From RGIG9060 sp045645985 (GTDB taxonomy: Bacteria > Spirochaetota > Spirochaetia > Treponematales > Treponemataceae), in the NCBI GenBank assembly GCA_045645985.1, contig JAZRJV010000044.1, positions 9,410 through 73,409 of the forward strand: a DNA stretch of 64,000 nt, read 5' to 3'. The translations under genes were made by a program, and so were the position numbers. Each line of letters begins with the position of its first letter. The stretch's first letter is position 1. The notes beneath the pieces are model-generated. The model ran no database searches. It was not told the DNA's origin and was given only the letters and a program-made list of their open reading frames with translations. This document shows, piece by piece, positions 53,901 through 62,892 of this stretch.

Positions 53901-55412
53901 GAAAAAACTTACAGCGTTTAAAGCAGAACTTATAAAAAAGTTATCCAAAGAAAGATTACATTGCATATACGCATTTGAATCTAATAAAACACTTCCTGAC
54001 AAACCAACATTTCCAACCATGCCTTCCATCTGATTTGAATAATCGTAAACCGACAATTCATAATCTATAGAATTATCTTGTGGAATAACATCAATTTGTA
54101 AAGCTGTAAAAAATTGCTCGCCTAAATTCAACTGAGGAATAAAGCACATAAATCCTTTTTCAAGATGATCAAGGTACATTTCTAAAGTAAGCTCGTTTCC
54201 ATTATTCAATTTAAAATAATTCAAGAAGAAAGAACCTTGAGGTTGCAATGTTTTTAAGTTACAATTTCCTTCAAAATCTGCTGAAACAAAATCAGACCGA
54301 AGGTTAATATATCTAACATCAACAAAATCTTGATTTCCTAAAAAAGCAAAATTCGCAGCCAAAGGTGAAACACCAAGATTTTTCCCAGTTGATAAACTTC
54401 CCTCACCTGAATAATTAAACTGATTTTGCTTTCCTTCGTAGTTAAATTTATAAATTCCAGAAAGTTTTGAACCTACAAATTTTGTTAAAACATCTTTTTT
54501 ATCTTTTATTCGCACAAAGGATAAAGGTTCAAATTTATCAGTTTGCAAAGTTACAGAAGCAGATTGAAGTTCTGTATTGTAAGTTGCAGCTAAATGCACA
54601 GGAACTGTATTTTGAAGAATTTGTGCGTTAAAAATCTTATTTGAATAATCACACACAAGTTGCAAAGGTTTTGCAGAAATTTTTTCGTTAGCAAGACTTA
54701 AAATTCTAAGTTGTGCGGCAAATTCGTCAAAACTTGATGAAATAGTTCCCAAAAGAGAAAAATCGGTTTGCAAATTACCAATCATAGAAAAAAGTTCCGA
54801 TTCTGGATAAAAATTTACATTACCTTTTATTTCTGCCATAATCAATTCTAAATCATCACCAGATTTCAAACGAATATTTTTTAATCTAGTTTTTATTCTA
54901 AAATCTTTATCAAAATAAGACAAAGTTGTATTCAAAATTTTTACACCAAAAGGAAGTTTGAAATTTAAACTAGATTTTTTTTCTGGATTTGACAAATTTG
55001 AAATAAGTGATGAAATTCTGTTTAAAACTTCTGCATTTTGTTTTGCATCATATTCGGCTGAAATTCCTTGAATGACTAAATCCCCAAGCCCTTTTTCAAT
55101 ATTTCCAGAAATTAAATCAAGCAAATTGTAGGCAAAACCAACAGAATTTATTTTTAGCAAAACCAAATTTGATTGAGAATCTATAACTTGAATATTTTGT
55201 AATTTTAAGCCAGTTAAAAGCGAAGGAGAGGCCTTTTGATATTTTATTTCTAAGGCAGTATTTTCCTCTATAGCAGAAAGAAGTGAATCTCTAACTTCGA
55301 TAAACTTATCTGTTATAGACAAATACACAGGTCTTATCAATAAAAGACTTAGTACGAGGAGAATAATAAAAGTAATTGTACTAGCACCTAGTTTTATTAA
55401 GCGAACACGCAT
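50985..55412 (-). CDS. tamB: TamB/DUF490 translocation and assembly protein
   Basis: This 1475-residue protein has one N-terminal membrane helix (STITFIILLVLSLLLIRPVY, about 12-30). A very long beta-rich body with repeating short strands follows, and a C-terminal TamB domain has FYLREGRLLFNEKQGALDPL, ITVRAEMRETD and ESEIMALLGQIV. TamB-like proteins span the periplasm and move lipids or assist barrel insertion; the adjacent bamA supports this. AAGGAATATG gives the start. A TGcTATTAT extended -10 lies about 25 nt upstream. Confidence 0.92.
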   Translation of the reverse strand: MRVRLIKLGASTITFIILLVLSLLLIRPVYLSITDKFIEVRDSLLSAIEENTALEIKYQKASPSLLTGLKLQNIQVIDSQSNLVLLKINSVGFAYNLLDLISGNIEKGLGDLVIQGISAEYDAKQNAEVLNRISSLISNLSNPEKKSSLNFKLPFGVKILNTTLSYFDKDFRIKTRLKNIRLKSGDDLELIMAEIKGNVNFYPESELFSMIGNLQTDFSLLGTISSSFDEFAAQLRILSLANEKISAKPLQLVCDYSNKIFNAQILQNTVPVHLAATYNTELQSASVTLQTDKFEPLSFVRIKDKKDVLTKFVGSKLSGIYKFNYEGKQNQFNYSGEGSLSTGKNLGVSPLAANFAFLGNQDFVDVRYINLRSDFVSADFEGNCNLKTLQPQGSFFLNYFKLNNGNELTLEMYLDHLEKGFMCFIPQLNLGEQFFTALQIDVIPQDNSIDYELSVYDYSNQMEGMVGNVGLSGSVLLDSNAYMQCNLSLDNFFISSALNAVSFFLDEKGANSVKGLSKTFSPYIMSTECFASTDFSSITYNIPYSVIANTKKDGEMALFSFDGTESSLQVSQFDILFAGQEINLTLNADYSNGFENLFFVSNIALNNVPYGFSGTILDAKQISLTGDYGFSAEIFNNKNKLRGFLTMDGLPLSVENLLLGISIDSEFDFVSLSDWNVKINRFEFKDNNTANKSAPNITFVGNLNNYGALFDRINFVDSTSILSGQGTMLWSFDENSLTNASVNIDLADYSSSESIKIECSASNPMNKSFSELNFLQDIFLSSQISIQNSPLSRFLSDQKAINVLNAEITALGPINNPGITVSVFNTSISLAGSSLELNLNASLEDGNAKIIDSTVGIAGQKISGIQANFNLSTFTGNLLGVLDGNLLGGKYITPLEIDISSPMEQNSSEFGFSNFSIPESFLLSLMLSNIESSAFGNYENVKLTVVSSPNRFDFFGGNNQIIGSFVDGKNLKVQTAENLPIRMNVNGTIENSLLDISVDDFFLDFSKVSNFLKFPFFHALSGTAYGNLHIGGYSTDPEFSGALVAQNFWYSIPDYLNENFYSKEIKIDVEDNAFVMRNLVSRVKKGYIDASIRFEFDRWTFYSVLVDVKTRGSTLVPAKFIMPNMQFEGDAACDLEIDVILAEGVTIRGSIFAQDIDGTFSLFSGTDEYAPQNVNYFYTKVDLDMLVGQHGRVFFPNKENPVLKALINPQTKIRLKLDSETDYFELNGDLVLRGGSIVALGRTFYLREGRLLFNEKQGALDPLITVRAEMRETDSEGDNVKIILTAENQKLSAFSPSFSSSPAKSESEIMALLGQIVIPEDTDSIRDFGINVLAGGLNYVAQTTAVKEVEDRLRDLFKFDIFSLRTTILQNALLVGLNNDNNNVTIGNYLDNSSVYIGKYFGNAMYLDALLHFDYNASLIESGRSLTGLSLEPELGFELDSPFALIRWSLSPTIGNMNNFWIPDVSVGFSWKLSF

Positions 55413-55467
55413 ATTCCTTCATTCTATATAATAGCATTTTTTTAAGAAATATGGTAGACTATAAAGC

Positions 55468-56106
55468 ATGGTATTACAATCTTTTATCGTTTTTGAAGGC
55501 CTTGATGGCTCTGGAACTTCCACACAAATTAAACTTTTACAAGAAAAACTTTCAGAAAAAAAATCCTGGATAACAGCAGAACCAACAGATAATGAAACTG
55601 GGCTTTTTTTACGAAAAATGCTAAAAGGCGAAATTAAAATTCATCCCAAAACATCAGCATTTATGTTTGCAACAGACAGATGTGAACATGTAAACGGAAA
55701 AAATGGCATTATCGAACAAATAAATGCTGGAAAATTAGTAATTTCAGATAGATATTTATTTTCAAGTTTGGCTTATCAAAATCAAGATTGTGGCTGGGAT
55801 TTACCATACAATTTAAACAAAGATTTTCCTTTACCAGAATATTTATTTTTCTTTGATATGAATCCAGAAAAATCCTTAGAAAGAGTTTTTGCTCGAGCAA
55901 ACAAAACTGGAGAACAAACTGAAATCTACGAAAAACTTGATTTTCAGAAAAGAACATATCAAGAATATAAAAATGTAATTGAATTTTATTCAAAACCTGA
56001 ATTTTCTGATATGAAAATCATCATTATTGATGCAAGTAAATCTATTCAAGAAATTCACGAAAAAATATGGAGTATCATAAGTAAACTGCCGATATTAGAA
56101 GCGTGA
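55468..56106 (+). CDS. tmk: Thymidylate kinase
   Basis: This 212-residue kinase phosphorylates dTMP to dTDP. The P-loop is FEGLDGSGTSTQ (residues 8-19), FATDRCEHV and ISDRYLFSSLAYQ are substrate-binding signatures, and the LID region is RANKTGEQTEIYEK. It starts 55 nt from the divergent tamB. No good Shine-Dalgarno is seen. Its stop overlaps the start of the next gene (GTGA). Confidence 0.95.
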   Translation: MVLQSFIVFEGLDGSGTSTQIKLLQEKLSEKKSWITAEPTDNETGLFLRKMLKGEIKIHPKTSAFMFATDRCEHVNGKNGIIEQINAGKLVISDRYLFSSLAYQNQDCGWDLPYNLNKDFPLPEYLFFFDMNPEKSLERVFARANKTGEQTEIYEKLDFQKRTYQEYKNVIEFYSKPEFSDMKIIIIDASKSIQEIHEKIWSIISKLPILEA

Positions 56107-56720
56107 AGTTTTATAAAAAGATAATTTGCTTTGTAATTTTATTTTCTCTTTTAGGTTCTTTGCCAGTTTTTTCATATTTGGTAACTTACAAAGAACAATA
56201 TTACAAACTTTATCATGTTCATTATCAACAATATCCAGATGATGTAATCGAAAATATTTACTGGCTAGAAAAAGCGGCAAAAGCAGATTTTGCAAATCCT
56301 CAATATGCGTTAGCAAAAATAAATGATAAAACCGACTGGGAAAAATATCGTTATTTATTTATGATGCACATCAATTTAAAATTGATTGAACAACATTTGC
56401 GTTTAGGCAGAACTTGGGATAAAAAAATTGCATATTTTTACGACGCACCTTGGAAAGAAGAATATTTACGAGATTTAGAAACCGCAAAAACTTGTTACAC
56501 AGCAGGACTTCATTATTGGAAAGAAGCAAAACTTTGGGCAGAAAAAGCTGGAATGAAAAAATTTAACTTTTTGTATCTAACTGATATTCAAAACTGGGAA
56601 GACGAACGATACAGAATCGAAAATGGAAAATTAGATTACGAAAAAACTCTCACTCGGGAACTAGAACGAATAGAAAAAGTTATGGCAGAATATCTTGCAA
56701 TGGATGAAAATACTTATTAA
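56103..56720 (+). CDS. Small secreted protein of unknown function
   Basis: This 205-residue protein begins with GTG at 56103, overlapping the tmk stop by 4 nt. It has a signal peptide (FVILFSLLGSLPVFS|YLV). The mature part is helical and rich in Trp/Tyr/Lys (ENIYWLEKAAKADFANPQYA, LRLGRTWDKKIAYFYDAPWK), with a TPR/Sel1-like flavour. It is probably periplasmic. The gene lies between tmk and aroB in a tight array; no function can be assigned. Confidence 0.75.
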   Translation: MKFYKKIICFVILFSLLGSLPVFSYLVTYKEQYYKLYHVHYQQYPDDVIENIYWLEKAAKADFANPQYALAKINDKTDWEKYRYLFMMHINLKLIEQHLRLGRTWDKKIAYFYDAPWKEEYLRDLETAKTCYTAGLHYWKEAKLWAEKAGMKKFNFLYLTDIQNWEDERYRIENGKLDYEKTLTRELERIEKVMAEYLAMDENTY

Positions 56721-56723
56721 AAT
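56695..56723 (+). promoter_or_regulatory. aroB promoter, predicted leaderless transcript
   Basis: TTGCAA (56695-56700) inside the previous gene, 17-nt spacer, TAAAAT (56718-56723) overlapping its stop codon, then 6 nt to the aroB ATG at 56730. No Shine-Dalgarno is present. Confidence 0.55.
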
Positions 56724-56729
56724 ATAAGT

Positions 56730-57827
56730 ATGACAACAGATTTATTTTCTATAAAATATCAATTAGTTCCCCATGGAACAGAAGAAACTAAAATATTATT
56801 TTACAACACAATTTCTCAGATTTTTGAAAATCTTTTGCAAGGAAATTCGGAAAATGTAATTTGCACAGATTCAAATGTTGCAAAACTTCCTGCTGTAAAA
56901 GATTTTTTAGATAAAGCAAAACTTCAAAATGCACAAGTTGTAATAATCAACGCAGGTGAAGAAAACAAAACGCTAGATTCAGTTCTTTCAATTATAAAAT
57001 CAGCCTTGGATAAATCCTTTTCAAGAGGATGTAGATTTATCGCTATCGGTGGTGGAGTTATTAGCGACATGACAGCTTTTGCATCTTCAATTTATAAACG
57101 AGGTGCAAAATTAGAAATCGTACCAACTACTCTACTTTCCATGGCAGACGCTTGTATCGGCGGAAAAACTGGTTGTGATTTTGATAATTACAAAAATATG
57201 ATTGGAACATTTTATCCAGCAAGTAAACTTCATTTTTGTACAGATTTTATTCTTTCATTAAATGAAACAGAATATCTATCCGGTTTAGCAGAAGTGATAA
57301 AAACTTCGATGTTGTACGCTCCAAAATTATTTCAAATTTTAAAAACTGAACATGAGAAAATAAAAGCAAAAGACAAAGAACAACTTTATCAAATCGTAAA
57401 ACGATGTGCTTTGGCAAAATCAAATATCGTAGAAAAAGATATTTCTGAAACAGGCTTACGAAAACAACTTAATCTTGGGCATACTTTTGGTCATGCTTTA
57501 GAATCAGTTGCGGGATTTGGAAAAATCTCTCACGGAGCAGCTGTAGCTTGGGGACTTGGTCGCGCAATCGAGTTAAGTTGCAAATTAGGCTTATGCGAAG
57601 AAGATTACAAAACTGATGTATTTGAATTGCTAAATCTCTACGGATATTCTACAGAAAACTTGCCCAAAATAATTGCCGATAAAGAAAATGTACAAGAAAA
57701 TCTTATAAAAGCCATGAAGCAAGACAAAAAAAATGATGCAAATGGAATAACTTTTATTTTGCAAAGAGAAATAAACAGCACTTTAATAGAAACAGTTGCA
57801 GAAAAAGATATTTTAGCAGTTTTATAA
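56730..57827 (+). CDS. aroB: 3-dehydroquinate synthase
   Basis: This 365-residue enzyme performs the second shikimate-pathway step (DAHP to 3-dehydroquinate, NAD and a divalent metal). GGGVISDMTAFASSIYKRG is the NAD-binding block. SMADACIGGKTGCDFDNYKNMIGTFYP is family-specific (residues about 138-163), and LNLGHTFGHALES carries metal-binding His. It is read from a promoter in the preceding gene with no ribosome site. Confidence 0.96.
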   Translation: MTTDLFSIKYQLVPHGTEETKILFYNTISQIFENLLQGNSENVICTDSNVAKLPAVKDFLDKAKLQNAQVVIINAGEENKTLDSVLSIIKSALDKSFSRGCRFIAIGGGVISDMTAFASSIYKRGAKLEIVPTTLLSMADACIGGKTGCDFDNYKNMIGTFYPASKLHFCTDFILSLNETEYLSGLAEVIKTSMLYAPKLFQILKTEHEKIKAKDKEQLYQIVKRCALAKSNIVEKDISETGLRKQLNLGHTFGHALESVAGFGKISHGAAVAWGLGRAIELSCKLGLCEEDYKTDVFELLNLYGYSTENLPKIIADKENVQENLIKAMKQDKKNDANGITFILQREINSTLIETVAEKDILAVL

Positions 57828-57869
57828 AATGATAAAAACAATTTGTAAAAAAATTGCACTTACAAATAG

Positions 57870-57898
57870 TTGACTTTTTTTTTACTTTTTGTTAGTAT
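57870..57898 (+). promoter_or_regulatory. tRNA-Leu(GAG) promoter
   Basis: TTGACT (57870-57875), 17-nt spacer, TAGTAT (57893-57898), 10 nt before the tRNA 5' end. Confidence 0.7.
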
Positions 57899-57908
57899 AA
57901 AAACACTT

Positions 57909-57989
57909 GCGGGGGTGGTGGAATGGTAGACACGCTAGCTTGAGGTGCTAGTGGCGCGAGCTGTGCCAGTTCAAGTCTGGTCTCCCGCA
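57909..57989 (+). tRNA. tRNA-Leu (anticodon GAG)
   Basis: Acceptor GCGGGGG pairs with CTCCCGC (one G.U) and a discriminator A. The anticodon stem CTAGC/GCTAG encloses TTGAGGT. The variable arm is long (GGCGCGAGCTGTG region) and the T-arm is CCAG-TTCAAGT-CTGG. CCA is not encoded. The gene has its own promoter and a strong terminator. Confidence 0.96.
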
Positions 57990-57990
57990 A

Positions 57991-58030
57991 AAAAAAAGAC
58001 TTTCTTGTTTTTCAAGAAAGTCTTTTTTTT
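57991..58030. terminator. Bidirectional terminator
   Basis: AAAAAAAGACTTTCTTG (57991-58007) pairs with CAAGAAAGTCTTTTTTT (58013-58029) around a 5-nt loop, with an A-run on one side and a U-run on the other. It ends the tRNA transcript and, on the minus strand, the MCP gene whose stop is at 58036. Confidence 0.9.
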
Positions 58031-58035
58031 TATTT

Positions 58036-59787
58036 TTACGCAAATTTAAGTCTATTTACGATATTGTGTAATTCTTCACAAGTTTTGGTTATAGTTTGAT
58101 TTAATTCTGAATTATTTTCGATACTAATTGAAATTTGTCGTAAAGTTACCAAAATCTGTTCAAAGGCTGTTGCTTGTTGGCCAATAATTAAACTTATATC
58201 CGCAGAAGATTCAGCTGTAACTTCAGCAGAACTTTTTATATCTGCAAAATTTTTCTTCAATTTAGTCGATAAGTCACATCCTTCAAGTATTTTTTCGGTT
58301 CCACCTTCAGAAGCAATAATTAAGTTATCCGATGAATGTTGAATTTCAGTTATTTTTTCACGAATTTCTTTTATAGATTCTGTAATTCCATCTGCTAAAC
58401 GTCTAATTTCATTTGCAACAATATGAAAGTTTTTACCTGCCTCCCCTGCACTTACCGCTTCAAGTTCTGCATTTAAAGCAATTACTTTTGTTTGGTCTGC
58501 AATTCCATTAATGATTGTAACAATCTCCCAAATATTTTCGATTTTTTCACTTAGCAATTTTATACCAGAAATTGTATCAACATTAGCATTAGTAATCTCA
58601 TCCATTTTTGCAAGATTAGTTGCAAGAATTTCAACACCTTCTTGAACATCTAAAGCAGTTTTATTGGCAACTAAAGCAACTTCATTTATGCGTTTAGAAA
58701 TACTTTGTGAAAGTTTATCTGATTCTTCCATGGTTGTAACAATATCTTTTACAGAATTTGATTGTTCTATAGAAATCGTTTCAACATTTCTAACAGATAA
58801 CAATAAATCTTCATTAGAGGATGAAACTTTTTGTGCAATACTGTTTGTGTTTTCAAAAATATTTTTAAATAATGAAATCGTAGAATTTACCCAAAACACA
58901 TTATAAGATAATTCATTTGTAAAATCACAGGGCAATAATGAAACAGAATCTGCACCTTGAGTATTTATATTTTTAATTGCAATTCTCATTTCTTTTGCGT
59001 GTAACGAAATTTTATTAAAAAATAATATTGATAAAACAGAAATTAAAAATAAGTGAATTGCAAAAATTAACAAAATTCTTAAAGATGTATTTAATGAATT
59101 TTGAGAATCAGTTTGTAAAAATGAATTAATTTCACTTGTAAATGATGACCAAACAAGAAAAAACAATAAACAAAATGAAATAATTAAAGGTACAAGAATG
59201 TAAAACACAAATAATTTTTTAATTGATAATCCATAACCAAATTTTTCATATTCATCATTTGGTTTAATACCTTGAGCAACTAAAGGTTTTGCATAATTAG
59301 AACAAACTTTTTCTGCCATATCCAAAGTAAACAAACCAGAAATTGTTGAAGTAAAAATCGTAGCAACACAACCATAAATTAAATTTTTGAATTCAAACTT
59401 TCCTTGAAAATATAAAATGAAAATCCATAATATACAACCAACAAAAAATAAAAGAAAAACTTGAAGTGAAATATAAAATGGAATTTTTAATAAATCTTTT
59501 AATAAATTTGTTCTATCAGCAACTGAAAAATAATTGTTATCATATTTCCAATCTTCAAATCTTTTAGATACAGAATTAGTTATCAAACGATTTGTTTGAG
59601 GTGCAATAATCGTTTGAATTACAAACATAATTAACATTCCATAAAGAAAAGAAATTGGAAATTGACTAAACTTTACACCAGCAAAACAAAAAATATATGG
59701 CATAACAATTATTCCAGAAATTATATTTGGTAACAAACCAAACTTCATCATTTGTTTTTCAAAAGATTTATCAAAATTAATTTTCAT
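58036..59787 (-). CDS. Polytopic methyl-accepting chemotaxis-type transducer (copy 2)
   Basis: This 583-residue protein has an N-terminal membrane region with about six helices (about 15-265) in place of the usual periplasmic sensor domain. A cytoplasmic MCP coiled coil follows, with hairpin tip INGIADQTKVIALNAELEAV and AGEAGKNFHIVANEIRRLAD. The tip keeps the Glu and GK residues but reads AVSAGE where AARAGE is usual. It would signal to CheA/CheW. It is paralogous to the adjacent 59797 gene. An AAGGAAT site precedes the ATG. Confidence 0.85.
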   Translation of the reverse strand: MKINFDKSFEKQMMKFGLLPNIISGIIVMPYIFCFAGVKFSQFPISFLYGMLIMFVIQTIIAPQTNRLITNSVSKRFEDWKYDNNYFSVADRTNLLKDLLKIPFYISLQVFLLFFVGCILWIFILYFQGKFEFKNLIYGCVATIFTSTISGLFTLDMAEKVCSNYAKPLVAQGIKPNDEYEKFGYGLSIKKLFVFYILVPLIISFCLLFFLVWSSFTSEINSFLQTDSQNSLNTSLRILLIFAIHLFLISVLSILFFNKISLHAKEMRIAIKNINTQGADSVSLLPCDFTNELSYNVFWVNSTISLFKNIFENTNSIAQKVSSSNEDLLLSVRNVETISIEQSNSVKDIVTTMEESDKLSQSISKRINEVALVANKTALDVQEGVEILATNLAKMDEITNANVDTISGIKLLSEKIENIWEIVTIINGIADQTKVIALNAELEAVSAGEAGKNFHIVANEIRRLADGITESIKEIREKITEIQHSSDNLIIASEGGTEKILEGCDLSTKLKKNFADIKSSAEVTAESSADISLIIGQQATAFEQILVTLRQISISIENNSELNQTITKTCEELHNIVNRLKFA

Positions 59788-59796
59788 AATAATTCC

Positions 59797-61527
59797 TTAA
59801 ATGACAGTTTCTTTTAATTCCGCTAATGAATCAGAAATCTTTTGCAATTGTAGAGATAAATCATTAACAGATTGAATTGAAGTTGCAGAAGATTCAATTC
59901 CAGCTGAAATCTGCTTAAGAGTAATTACAATTTGTTCAAAAGAAATTGTTTGCTGTTCGATAAAACCTTTAATATCATTTGCAGAAGAAACTGTAACTTC
60001 AGAAGAATTTTTTATATTATTAAATTTATCTTCTAGTTTTACAGAAAGTTGAAATCCTTCATTGATTTTTTTTGTTCCACCTTCTGAAGCTAAAATTAAT
60101 GAATCAGAAGAATGTTGTATATCAGAAATTCTTTGCTTAATATCTTTTGTAGATTCCATTGTGTTATCTGCTAATCTTCTTATTTCATTTGCTACAATAT
60201 GAAAGTTTTTACCTGCTTCCCCTGCACTTGCAGCTTCAAGTTCTGCATTAAAAGCAATAATTTTTGTTTGATCTGCTATTCCACTAATTATATTTACGAT
60301 GTACCAAATATTTTCAATTTGTTCATTTAATTTTTTTATTTCATCAATGATAGTAATATTTGCATCTGTAATTTCATTCATCTTACTTATACTTTCAGAA
60401 ACTGTATTAAATCCATCTTGTACATCCTGTAAGTTTTTATTTGCAATTTCATTTACATAAGTAATTTTATTACTAATATCTTTAGATAACTTATCTGACT
60501 CCTCCATTGAACTTACAATTTGTCTTACACCAGTTGATTGCTCAACCGAAACAGAAGAATTTTGAGTAGAAATTACAACAAGATTTTTTACGCTATCTGC
60601 AATTTCGTTTCCAATAGTTGCAGCCTTTTTTAAAACATCAGCAAATTGAGAAGTATTTTTATTTATCAAATGAATATTGTAAGAAAATTCATTTGCCAAA
60701 TCTGTTGGAACAAAATAACTATCTTGTAAATTATTTGATGTAGTATTTTTAATTAAAGCATCTCGCATTTCATAAATATATCTTAAGAATCTAATTCCAA
60801 AAACAATTGCCAATGAAATACAAATTATTGCATTTATAATTATTACAATAGCAATATCAAGCATTAAAATATTTTCTTTAATACTTAATTCTTTAAATAC
60901 AAACATAAATGTAGAAAGACTACTTAAAATTGTTGGAATACAAATAAATGTATAAAAATAATTTTTTATTGAAAAACCAAAAAAGTTTTTCTTATCAACG
61001 ATTGATGAATCAACACCTTCGGAAATTAATTCAAGGGCATATTTTGAGCAAACTTTTTCTGCACATAAAATTCCAGCTACAGATGCAATATAAGCAGAAT
61101 AAACACAAGTGAATAAAATAAAAACAAATGTAATTAAAGAAACTTTTACAACAAAATAAAAATACAATGCCCAAATTATTGTTCCACCTCCAAAAACTAC
61201 CATAACAGATTTTCCAACATGTACTGGACAATGCATTAAATCTGCTAAAAGATTAGTTCTACTTTTTTCGTCTAAACCATTTTCTTTCCAGTCAATAATT
61301 CTTAAAGAAAGTTTTCTTGAGGAATTAGCATTAGTAAAAGGGCCTAAAACAAATTGCATTAAAAGATAAATAACAATTCCTGCAATACCTGCATCTAAAA
61401 CTTCTTGACCAGTAATGTTTACAAAGAAAATTACATACAAAATAAAAACAGCAACAGCAGAAAAATTTGGAATTTTTCCTGAAGTCATAATTTCCTGTTC
61501 AAAAGTTTTTTCTTTTTTTTGTTTCAT
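59797..61527 (-). CDS. Polytopic methyl-accepting chemotaxis-type transducer (copy 1)
   Basis: This 576-residue paralogue of the 58036 gene has the same layout. About six membrane helices occupy residues 18-265, and the MCP signalling domain has ISGIADQTKIIAFNAELEAA and AGEAGKNFHIVANEIRRLAD. Both proteins share the juxtamembrane pattern PTDLANEFSYN / PCDFTNELSYN. It follows the cyclase gene by 9 nt and precedes copy 2 by 9 nt, so the three form an operon. An AGAGGTG site precedes the ATG. The ligand is unknown. Confidence 0.85.
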   Translation of the reverse strand: MKQKKEKTFEQEIMTSGKIPNFSAVAVFILYVIFFVNITGQEVLDAGIAGIVIYLLMQFVLGPFTNANSSRKLSLRIIDWKENGLDEKSRTNLLADLMHCPVHVGKSVMVVFGGGTIIWALYFYFVVKVSLITFVFILFTCVYSAYIASVAGILCAEKVCSKYALELISEGVDSSIVDKKNFFGFSIKNYFYTFICIPTILSSLSTFMFVFKELSIKENILMLDIAIVIIINAIICISLAIVFGIRFLRYIYEMRDALIKNTTSNNLQDSYFVPTDLANEFSYNIHLINKNTSQFADVLKKAATIGNEIADSVKNLVVISTQNSSVSVEQSTGVRQIVSSMEESDKLSKDISNKITYVNEIANKNLQDVQDGFNTVSESISKMNEITDANITIIDEIKKLNEQIENIWYIVNIISGIADQTKIIAFNAELEAASAGEAGKNFHIVANEIRRLADNTMESTKDIKQRISDIQHSSDSLILASEGGTKKINEGFQLSVKLEDKFNNIKNSSEVTVSSANDIKGFIEQQTISFEQIVITLKQISAGIESSATSIQSVNDLSLQLQKISDSLAELKETVI

Positions 61528-61536
61528 TTTACACCT

Positions 61537-62892
61537 CTATTTTGTTGTTAAAGAAGTTGCACCATCCCAATCACTAGGAGGATTATTTGCAAAATCAATA
61601 CATCGTTTTAACATACAATTTGCAGCAACATCATTTGATGCTAGTTGCAAACATTTTTCAAAATATTCCCTAGAAAGATTCCATCCTCCAAGAAAATATA
61701 AATCTAAGGCTTTTCTATAGCAATCAAGATATTCACTATTATATTCTGAATCATCAGAATCAACTGAATAAATTGAAACAGCAATAGATTTTCCTTTAAC
61801 TTTTACTTTATCAAGCATTCTAATAAAAAATTCTTTTTTTAAATTATCAACCACATCTTGAGAAATAACAATTTTTACACCATATTGTTTTGTTAAACCT
61901 TCCAATCTTGAAGCTAAATTTACAGAATCACCAATAACTGTATAATCTGTTTTTTCTGCACAACCTATACTTCCAAAAATTACATTACCATAATGAATAC
62001 CAATTCCAATATCAATTTTTTTATTTTCAGGAATAAAAAGGTTTTCGCAACTAATATGTTTTAAAGCATTTTTCATTTCAATGGCAGCTTGTACAGCTCT
62101 ATCACAGTTATCTTCATAACTTATAGGAGCACCAAACAAAGCCATAATTGCATCTCCCATAAATTTATCGATTGAACCACCATTTTGTTTTATAATATCT
62201 ACCATAACAGTAAAATATTTATTTAAAAAGCTAACAACATTTTCTGGTTCATTATATTCACTAATTGTAGTAAATCCACGAATATCACAAATTAAAATTG
62301 CAATTTGCTGTTTTTGACCAACAAAGTTAGTTTTATTATCTGAAGTTTTAATTAAATCTTCAATAACTTCTGGAGGAACAAATCTTGAAAACAAAGATTT
62401 TAATTTATTTTCTCTGTAAGATAAATTTTCAAATGTTATTAACTTGCAAAGTAATTTTGAAAATTCATTAAATAAATATTCTATTTGTTCAGCATATAAA
62501 TCAGTAAAATAATTTATTTCATTACTTCCAATATGCAAACTTATTACACAATCATCAATATTTTTTACAAAGAATTTATATGAATTAATTTTTTTATTAT
62601 TAAAATCTTTATTAAGATTTTTACTTCTTTCAAATTTAATTTTCTGTTGAACATATTTTTTTAATTTAGAAATATTTAATTCAAAATCTGTGTTACAAAT
62701 TAAAAGAAAATCCTCAATTTCATTATTAGAAAAACTAGAATCAAATTGTGAAAAATTTATTATTTTGTTTTGAAAACAAACATTCAAACAAATTCCGTCT
62801 GCATTAATTAGACAATCAACAAAAGAAAAAACATTTTTTACAAATGAGTTTACATTTAAACTATCTGAATAAAAATTTATCAAATTTAACAT
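61537..62892 (-). CDS. Class III adenylate cyclase
   Basis: This 451-residue protein has a catalytic domain at about residues 185-365. ILICDIRGFTTISE and DKFMGDAIMALFG carry the two metal-binding Asp, the Lys of KFMGD and the Asp of TDYTVIGDSVNLASRLEG fit ATP specificity, and NLASR holds the transition-state Asn and Arg. The N-terminal 180 residues are GAF-like or unassigned, without a membrane segment. The last 60 residues are TPR-like (LDLYFLGGWNLSREYFEKCL). No Shine-Dalgarno; a 6-bp inverted repeat overlaps the start. Confidence 0.9.
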   Translation of the reverse strand: MLNLINFYSDSLNVNSFVKNVFSFVDCLINADGICLNVCFQNKIINFSQFDSSFSNNEIEDFLLICNTDFELNISKLKKYVQQKIKFERSKNLNKDFNNKKINSYKFFVKNIDDCVISLHIGSNEINYFTDLYAEQIEYLFNEFSKLLCKLITFENLSYRENKLKSLFSRFVPPEVIEDLIKTSDNKTNFVGQKQQIAILICDIRGFTTISEYNEPENVVSFLNKYFTVMVDIIKQNGGSIDKFMGDAIMALFGAPISYEDNCDRAVQAAIEMKNALKHISCENLFIPENKKIDIGIGIHYGNVIFGSIGCAEKTDYTVIGDSVNLASRLEGLTKQYGVKIVISQDVVDNLKKEFFIRMLDKVKVKGKSIAVSIYSVDSDDSEYNSEYLDCYRKALDLYFLGGWNLSREYFEKCLQLASNDVAANCMLKRCIDFANNPPSDWDGATSLTTK

